From: an uncultured Marmoricola sp.
Lineage (GTDB): Bacteria; Actinomycetota; Actinomycetes; Propionibacteriales; Nocardioidaceae
Assembly: GCF_943913695.1 (NCBI RefSeq)
Contig: NZ_CALTZE010000049.1
Location: 1 to 24,853 of the forward strand
DNA length: 24,853 nucleotides
Direction: 5' to 3'
The notes under the pieces were generated by a model. That model made no database searches. It worked only from the letters and a program-made list of their open reading frames with translations, and had not been told where the DNA came from. The translations under genes and the position numbers were made by a program. This document shows positions 20,331-24,853 of this stretch, piece after piece (positions within the stretch are counted from its first letter, which is position 1; every line of letters starts with the position of its first letter).

Positions 20331-22054
20331 GCGACACCCAGGTCGACAGCGACCGCGACTCACCCCGGGGCAACGAGCTCGGCACCCCGCTGGAGCTGCT
20401 GATGGCCGACGCCGGCCGCAGCCCCGTACGCCGCTTCGTCCCCGGCGTCGCGGGCCTGAAGTTCGCCGCCGGCCTGGCTCGGCACCCGCGCCGCGTCGCC
20501 GGGCGTACGGCGGGTCTGGCCGCGGAGCTGACCCGGATCGGGCTCGGGCGCTCCGAGGTCGCACCCCACGACAAGGACCGCCGCTTCGCCGACGAGGCGT
20601 GGGCCAAGAACCCGCTCTTCCGCCGCACCCTGCAGGGCTACCTCGCGACCGGCAGCGCCGTACGCGGGCTCGTCGACGACGCCGAGCTGGACTGGGGCGA
20701 CGAGCTGCGGATGCGCTTCATCGTCGACAACGTGGTCGACGCGCTGGCGCCGACCAACCACCCGCTGCTCAACCCCAAGGTGGTCAAGCGCACACTCGAC
20801 ACCGGCGGCGGCAACCTCGTGGAGGGCGGGCGTCGCTTCGTCCGCGACTTCGCGACGGCGCCGCGGGTGCCCTCGATGGTGGAGGCCGACGCGTTCGAGG
20901 TCGGCAAGGACATCGCGGTGACGCCCGGCGCGGTGGTGCTGCGCACCGACGTCTTCGAGCTGATCCAATATGCCCCGCAGACCGACAAGGTCCGCGAGAT
21001 CCCGATGCTGATCGTGCCACCGACGATCAACAAGTACTACATCATCGACCTGGCCGAGCAGCGCTCGCTCGTGGAGCACCTCGTGCAGCAGGGGCAGATG
21101 GTCTACTGCATCTCCTGGCGCAACCCCGACGTCCGTCACGCGGAGTGGGACCTCGACACCTACGGCGCGGCGATCATCGAGGCGATGGACGCCGCGCAGG
21201 CGATCGCCCGCCAGGACAAGGTCTCGATCTTCGGCATCTGCTCCGGCGGCATGATCGTCTCGATGGTGCTCGCGCACCTTGCCGAGATCGAGGAGCTCGA
21301 CCGGGTGGCGTCCTTCTCGCTCGCGGTCACGGTGCTCGACCAGGCCCGCGCCGGGGTCACCAGCGCGCTGCTCTCGCACAAGTCGGCCGCGGCGTCGACG
21401 CAGATCTCCAAGGAGAAGGGCTACCTCGACGGGCGCACCCTCGCCGAGATCTTCGCGTGGCTGCGGCCCAACGACCTGATCTGGAACTACTGGGTCAACA
21501 ACTACCTGATGGGCCACGCCCCCAAGGCCTTCGACATCCTCTACTGGAACGCCGACCCCGTGCGCATGACCGCCGGCATGCACCGCGACTTCATGGACCT
21601 GGCGATCCGCAACGCGCTGGTCGAGCCCGGCGAGGCGACCATGCTGGGCTCCAAGGTCGACCTGTCCAAGATCACCACCGACGCCTTCGTGGTCGCCGGC
21701 ATCGCCGACCACCTGTGCGAGTGGCAGGCCTGCTACCAGGCCACCCAGCTCTTCGGCGGCGACACCCAGTTCGTGCTCTCGACCAGCGGCCACATCGCGG
21801 CCATGGTCAACCCGCCGGGCAACCCCAAGGCGAGCTTCCAGACCTCACCGGTGCGAGACGGCCACCCCCTCAACGCCGCCGACCCCGAGGCGTGGCTGGC
21901 CTCGGCCACCAAGGTCAAGGGCAGCTGGTGGGAGACCTGGACCGACTGGCTGGGAGAGCGCTCCGGCGACGAGCGTGGCAAGCCGCGCAAGCTGGGCAAC
22001 GCCGCCCACGAGCCGCTCGCCGACGCACCGGGCACCTATGTCCACGACCGCTGA
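20327..22054 (+). CDS. phaC: Poly(3-hydroxyalkanoate) synthase-like protein
   Basis: A 575-aa protein. The PhaC N-terminal domain (about 90-240) has NPLFRRTLQGYLATG and FIVDNVVDALAPTNHPLLNPKVVKRTLDTGGGNLVEGGRRF (shortened: DALAPTNHPLLNP), a segment typical of class I/II synthases. The alpha/beta-hydrolase catalytic domain has the lipase-like box GICSGGM with nucleophile C305, catalytic Asp in GIADHLCEW (D461) and His in TSGHIAAMVNPPGNP (H489). The enzyme polymerises 3-hydroxyacyl-CoA on granules in the cytoplasm. GTG 20327 overlaps the upstream stop (GTGA) and has AGGAGG 5 nt before it, so translation is coupled. No PhaE or PhaR subunit is nearby, in line with a single-subunit synthase. Confidence 0.9.
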   Translation: MSDTQVDSDRDSPRGNELGTPLELLMADAGRSPVRRFVPGVAGLKFAAGLARHPRRVAGRTAGLAAELTRIGLGRSEVAPHDKDRRFADEAWAKNPLFRRTLQGYLATGSAVRGLVDDAELDWGDELRMRFIVDNVVDALAPTNHPLLNPKVVKRTLDTGGGNLVEGGRRFVRDFATAPRVPSMVEADAFEVGKDIAVTPGAVVLRTDVFELIQYAPQTDKVREIPMLIVPPTINKYYIIDLAEQRSLVEHLVQQGQMVYCISWRNPDVRHAEWDLDTYGAAIIEAMDAAQAIARQDKVSIFGICSGGMIVSMVLAHLAEIEELDRVASFSLAVTVLDQARAGVTSALLSHKSAAASTQISKEKGYLDGRTLAEIFAWLRPNDLIWNYWVNNYLMGHAPKAFDILYWNADPVRMTAGMHRDFMDLAIRNALVEPGEATMLGSKVDLSKITTDAFVVAGIADHLCEWQACYQATQLFGGDTQFVLSTSGHIAAMVNPPGNPKASFQTSPVRDGHPLNAADPEAWLASATKVKGSWWETWTDWLGERSGDERGKPRKLGNAAHEPLADAPGTYVHDR

Positions 22055-22901
22055 GATGGAGGCGGCGCCCGACCGCGTCCGGCAGGTCGGCGTACGCGGC
22101 ATCACCGCGCGGGTCTCGGTGCGTCCGGGGGTCGGGCGCCTGGCAGGCGCACCGCCGCTGCTGCTGTGCAACGGGATCGGCATCAGCTTCGAGGCACTGC
22201 AGCCCTTCGTCGACGCCCTCTCCCCCGAGCGCGGCGTGGTGCGCTTCGACGTGCCCGGTGTGGGCGGCTCGGCGCTGCCGCCGACGCCCTACCCCATCGC
22301 CGCGCTGTCGTCGTGGGTCACCGCTCTGATGGGCAAGCTGGGCCACCAGCGCTTCGACGTGCTCGGGCTCTCCTGGGGCGGCGGCCTGGCCCAGCAGCTG
22401 GCCGTGCAGTCGCCGCGCAAGGTACGCCGCGTGGTGCTGGTCGCGACCGGCACCGGCGCGCTGATGGTGCCGGCCAAGCCGGAGGTCCTGCGCATCATGG
22501 CGACGCCGCGACGCCACCGCGACCCGGCGTACGCCGCACAGGTGGCGCCCACGATCTACGGCGGCTCCATGCGCACCCACCCCGAGCGCGGCGCGGCGCT
22601 GCTGCACGCGAGCACCCGGTCTGGCCCCAAGCGCGGCTACTACTACCAGCTGGCCGCGATGGCCGGCTGGACCTCACTGCCGTTCCTGCGGCTGCTGCGC
22701 CAGCCGACGCTGGTGCTCGGCGGCACCGACGACCCGATCATCCCGGCCGCCAACCCACGCATGCAGGCAGCGCTCATCCCGCACGCCCGGCTGCACCTCT
22801 ACGACGGGGGCCATCTCGCGATGGTCACCGAGGCCGACGAGGTGGCGCCGGTGGTCGAGGAGTTCTTGGACGAGCCCATCCTGGACGAGGAGGACGCATG
22901 A
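22038..22901 (+). CDS. phaZ: Intracellular poly(3-hydroxyalkanoate) depolymerase (alpha/beta hydrolase)
   Basis: A 287-aa alpha/beta hydrolase close to the medium-chain PHA depolymerase PhaZ of Pseudomonas. Shared text includes PLLLCNGIG, VVRFDVPGVGGS, DVLGLSWGGGLAQQ (nucleophile S112), VMVP-like ALMVPAKPEVL, MATPRRH, APTIYGGSMR, LVLGGTDDPIIP (catalytic Asp near 231-232) and DGGHLAMV (H259). It hydrolyses stored polymer to hydroxyacids. The ATG at 22038 overlaps the synthase gene by 17 nt. ATG 22056, just after the synthase stop, is an equally possible start, and neither has a strong ribosome binding site. Its pairing with a synthase, as in Pseudomonas phaC-phaZ, supports the call over a generic hydrolase. 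Confidence 0.87.
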   Translation: MSTTAEMEAAPDRVRQVGVRGITARVSVRPGVGRLAGAPPLLLCNGIGISFEALQPFVDALSPERGVVRFDVPGVGGSALPPTPYPIAALSSWVTALMGKLGHQRFDVLGLSWGGGLAQQLAVQSPRKVRRVVLVATGTGALMVPAKPEVLRIMATPRRHRDPAYAAQVAPTIYGGSMRTHPERGAALLHASTRSGPKRGYYYQLAAMAGWTSLPFLRLLRQPTLVLGGTDDPIIPAANPRMQAALIPHARLHLYDGGHLAMVTEADEVAPVVEEFLDEPILDEEDA

Positions 22902-24091
22902 ACGACGTCGAGGAGTCTCCCTTCTCCGACTTCCTGGGCTACGAGCTGCTGCTCGAGGAGCAGGACCGCGAGCTGCTCAGCGCCGTACGCGCCTGGGCGA
23001 CGCGGGAGGTAGAGCCGATCATCAACGAGCACTGGACCCGCGCCACCTTCCCGCGACAGCTGATCCCCGGCATGGCCGAGCTCGGCATCGCCGGTCTCGC
23101 GCTCGACGGCCCCGGCTGCCCCGCGCGCGGCGCGCTGGTCGAGGGCATGGTGCAGATGGAGCTCGCGCGGGTCGACCCGTCGGTCGCGACCTTCATGGGT
23201 GTGCACGGCGGGCTCGCGATGGGGTCGGTGCAGGCCGGCGGGTCCGACGAACAGCGCGAGCGCTGGCTCCCCGCCATGGCGCGCATGGAGCTGATCGGCG
23301 CCTTCGGCCTCACCGAGCCCGAGACCGGGTCGGCGATCTCGCAGGGCATGACGACGACCGCCACCCGCGACGGTGACGACTGGGTGCTCGACGGCGCGAA
23401 GAAGTGGATCGGCAACGCCGACTTCGCCGACCTCGTGGTGATCTGGGCACGCGACACCGACGACGGGCAGGTCAAGGGCTTCGTCGTCGAGCAGGGCCCC
23501 GACGGCGTCGAGGGCATGACCTGCACCGTGCAGCAGGACAAGATCGCGCTGCGGGCGGTGCAGAACTCCGAGATCCACCTCGAGGGCTGCCGCGTGCCGG
23601 AGGCCAACCGGCTGCAGCGCGCCGAGAGCTTCCGCACCACCGCCGACGTGCTGCGCCTGACCCGCATGGGCGTCTCGTGGATGGCCGCCGGCTGTGCCCG
23701 CGGCGCCTTCGAGCACGCCTTGCGCTACACCAAGCAGCGCGAGCAGTTCGGCCGCCCCATCGCCGGCTTCCAGCTGGTGCAGGACCTGCTGGTCAAGATG
23801 CTGGCCAACGTCACCGCGGCCACCGCGATGAACGCCCGCGCCTCCCAGCTGCAGGACGCCGGTCAGCTCCGCGACGAGCACGCCTCGCTCTGCAAGGCCC
23901 ACGCCACCACCCGGATGCGCGAGGCCGTCGGCTGGGCCCGCGAGGTCCTCGGCGGCAACGGCATCCTGCTCGAGCACCACGTCGGCCGCTTCGTCGCCGA
24001 CGCCGAGGCGATCTACTCCTACGAGGGCACCCGCGAGATCAACACCCTCATCGTCGGCCGCGCGATCACCGGGGAGAGCGCGTTCGTCTGA
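22898..24091 (+). CDS. Acyl-CoA dehydrogenase, glutaryl-CoA dehydrogenase-like
   Basis: A 397-aa flavoprotein of the acyl-CoA dehydrogenase family. It has the N-terminal helical domain, the FAD-binding middle motif GAFGLTEPETGSAISQGM, WVLDGAKKWIGNADFADLVVIWAR and the C-terminal domain YTKQREQFGRPIAGFQLVQDLLVKM. The catalytic Glu lies in YSYEGTREINTLIVGRAITG (E376). The catalytic Glu near residue 370 and the ending VGRAITG resemble glutaryl-CoA dehydrogenase rather than short-chain dehydrogenases, but the substrate is not certain. ATG 22898 overlaps the depolymerase stop (ATGA), indicating translational coupling. In this operon it may oxidise acyl-CoAs released from the polymer, or those destined for it. 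It is the last gene of the operon. Confidence 0.9.
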   Translation: MNDVEESPFSDFLGYELLLEEQDRELLSAVRAWATREVEPIINEHWTRATFPRQLIPGMAELGIAGLALDGPGCPARGALVEGMVQMELARVDPSVATFMGVHGGLAMGSVQAGGSDEQRERWLPAMARMELIGAFGLTEPETGSAISQGMTTTATRDGDDWVLDGAKKWIGNADFADLVVIWARDTDDGQVKGFVVEQGPDGVEGMTCTVQQDKIALRAVQNSEIHLEGCRVPEANRLQRAESFRTTADVLRLTRMGVSWMAAGCARGAFEHALRYTKQREQFGRPIAGFQLVQDLLVKMLANVTAATAMNARASQLQDAGQLRDEHASLCKAHATTRMREAVGWAREVLGGNGILLEHHVGRFVADAEAIYSYEGTREINTLIVGRAITGESAFV

Positions 24092-24116
24092 GCCGGCCCG
24101 TGGCCTGAGCCGCCCG

Positions 24117-24137
24117 TCGTCCACAGGGTTCTCCACA
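24117..24137 (+). promoter_or_regulatory. Pair of DnaA-box-like sequences
   Basis: TCGTCCACA (24117-24125) and TTCTCCACA (24129-24137) each differ at one base from the DnaA boxes TTGTCCACA and TTATCCACA. They repeat in the same orientation with a 12-bp period, close to one helical turn. No replication genes are nearby, so they may be chance or DnaA-titration sites. Confidence 0.3.
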
Positions 24138-24176
24138 GGTACGCCGCACGCCCTCGCGGTGGCGGTCGGCCCAGCT

Positions 24177-24182
24177 CAGGAT
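24177..24182 (+). promoter_or_regulatory. Possible -10 element of the terminal lipoprotein gene
   Basis: CAGGAT lies 7 nt before the ATG at 24190, the same layout as TAGGAT before mshB. It could equally be read as a weak Shine-Dalgarno (AGGA). Confidence 0.35.
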
Positions 24183-24189
24183 CGACGGC

Positions 24190-24792
24190 ATGCGACTCGG
24201 GACGATGCTGCTGGCCCTGCTCGTGCTGGCCGGGTGCGGCGCGGCACCCGCCGACCCGCGCCCCCCGGCCTCGCAGCGCGAGGTCGCCGGCGCGAGGCTC
24301 GCGCCGTACGCCCTCGGCAAGTCGCAGGTCGGCCACGTGCTGCGCTACCTCGAGCCTCCCCGGGGCTTCCGCGTCACCGACTACTGCCTCGACGGCGAGT
24401 CCGAGCGCTGTGACCAGGTGCTCGAGGGGGTGCGCTGGTCGTCGTACACGACCCTCGAGAGCGGCCGTGACCTCCTGCTCGTCGGCGTCGTGCGGCACCG
24501 CGACGCGGCCGGTGCCGCGTCGGCGCTGCGCGGCATCGCTGACGCGCTCGACACCGCCCTGCCGCCGCCCGATGCCGGCGCGTGGCGGGCCGTCGGCGGC
24601 GAGGTGCGCAGCCGCGGCTGGACCAGCCTGAGCGACGGCTACCAGCGCGGACCCTGGACCGTGCAGGTCCTCGGCGGCACGCTCCCCGCCCGCGCCGCGT
24701 CGCTGCGGCGTACGACGCACCAGCTCGGCCGCGCTGTCCTGGCCGACCTCGACGCCGACTACGCCACCCTGCTCGACCGCCGGCGCTCGTGA
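24190..24792 (+). CDS. Putative lipoprotein of unknown function
   Basis: A 200-aa protein. A short lipoprotein signal (MRLGTMLLALLVLAGC, lipidated Cys at 16) is followed by a Pro-rich spacer and a globular part of about 150 residues with alternating strands and helices: GFRVTDYCLDGESERCDQVLEGVRW (in part; two Cys that may pair), LLLVGVVRHRDAAGAASALRGIADAL, GYQRGPWTVQVLGGTL and a helical C-terminus. I recognise no family. It lies 98 bp after the PHA operon with its own possible promoter, so it is probably independent. Palindromic repeat copy D begins 24 bp after its stop. Confidence 0.75.
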   Translation: MRLGTMLLALLVLAGCGAAPADPRPPASQREVAGARLAPYALGKSQVGHVLRYLEPPRGFRVTDYCLDGESERCDQVLEGVRWSSYTTLESGRDLLLVGVVRHRDAAGAASALRGIADALDTALPPPDAGAWRAVGGEVRSRGWTSLSDGYQRGPWTVQVLGGTLPARAASLRRTTHQLGRAVLADLDADYATLLDRRRS

Positions 24793-24815
24793 CGCCGCCC
24801 CCGCCCCCGCCCCCG

Positions 24816-24853
24816 GGACGTCATCATTTCTGGTCGCTCGAGCGACCAGAAAT
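24816..24853. repeat. 48-bp palindromic repeat, copy D (cut by window end)
   Basis: The first 38 bp are visible: outer arm GGACGTCATC, connector ATTTCT, core GGTCGCTCGAGCGACC and the opposite connector AGAAAT. The connectors differ completely from copy C yet are exact complements of each other. The missing last 10 bp are predicted to be GATGACGTCC. Confidence 0.85.

Noticed and set aside
18813..21793. Long minus-strand frames opposite the synthetase and PHA synthase
   Set aside because: Val/Leu/Asp/His-rich shadows without motifs; the plus strand carries the conserved catalytic residues.
22799..24136. 445-codon minus-strand frame
   Set aside because: Antisense shadow of the acyl-CoA dehydrogenase.

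Overview
The window is high-GC DNA (about 70% by eye) from an actinobacterium. A mycothiol-pathway deacetylase (mshB) supports this, because mycothiol is confined to Actinobacteria. Codon use and the set of neighbouring families would suit Nocardioides or a relative, but that placement is an inference. No rRNA, tRNA or CRISPR array was seen.

Layout. (1) 1-3064, minus strand: a tight operon of a small RraB-like protein, mshB and a VanW/peptidoglycan-binding envelope protein that runs off the left edge. (2) 3083-7566: an uncharacterised protein divergent from that operon, a secreted MltB-type lytic transglycosylase (minus) and a secreted SpoIVB-like S55 peptidase (plus), followed by an 18-bp perfect hairpin. 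(3) 7634-9701: a PLP-dependent serine/threonine dehydratase-like enzyme, a YCII-family protein and a DoxX-like membrane protein. Three copies of a 48-bp near-palindromic repeat lie between these genes; a fourth is cut by the right edge of the window. (4) 9729-17639: an accessory island with visibly lower GC. It carries an XRE/AbiEii toxin-antitoxin-like pair, an Imm8-like immunity gene, a lipoprotein gene, a large secreted DNRLRE protein ending in a permuted NlpC/P60 (YycO/YiiX-like) domain, and a damaged tyrosine integrase. The DNRLRE gene and the integrase each contain a frameshift. (5) 17667-24091: core ychF, then a translationally coupled operon of acyl-CoA synthetase, PHA synthase, PHA depolymerase and acyl-CoA dehydrogenase. 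(6) 24190-24792: an unknown lipoprotein, then the fourth repeat copy.

How the genes work together. The left part is about cell-envelope turnover and thiol chemistry. The right operon can be read as a polyhydroxyalkanoate module: acyl-CoA activation, polymerisation, depolymerisation and oxidation. The island looks like a decaying integrated element with a conflict cargo.

The observations I rate highest are the palindromic repeat family, whose arms co-vary between copies while keeping their pairing, and the secreted cysteine-peptidase-like protein / lipoprotein / Imm8 locus, a candidate toxin-immunity system. Many genes also carry a -10-like hexamer only 6-8 nt before the start codon, which points to widespread leaderless transcripts.
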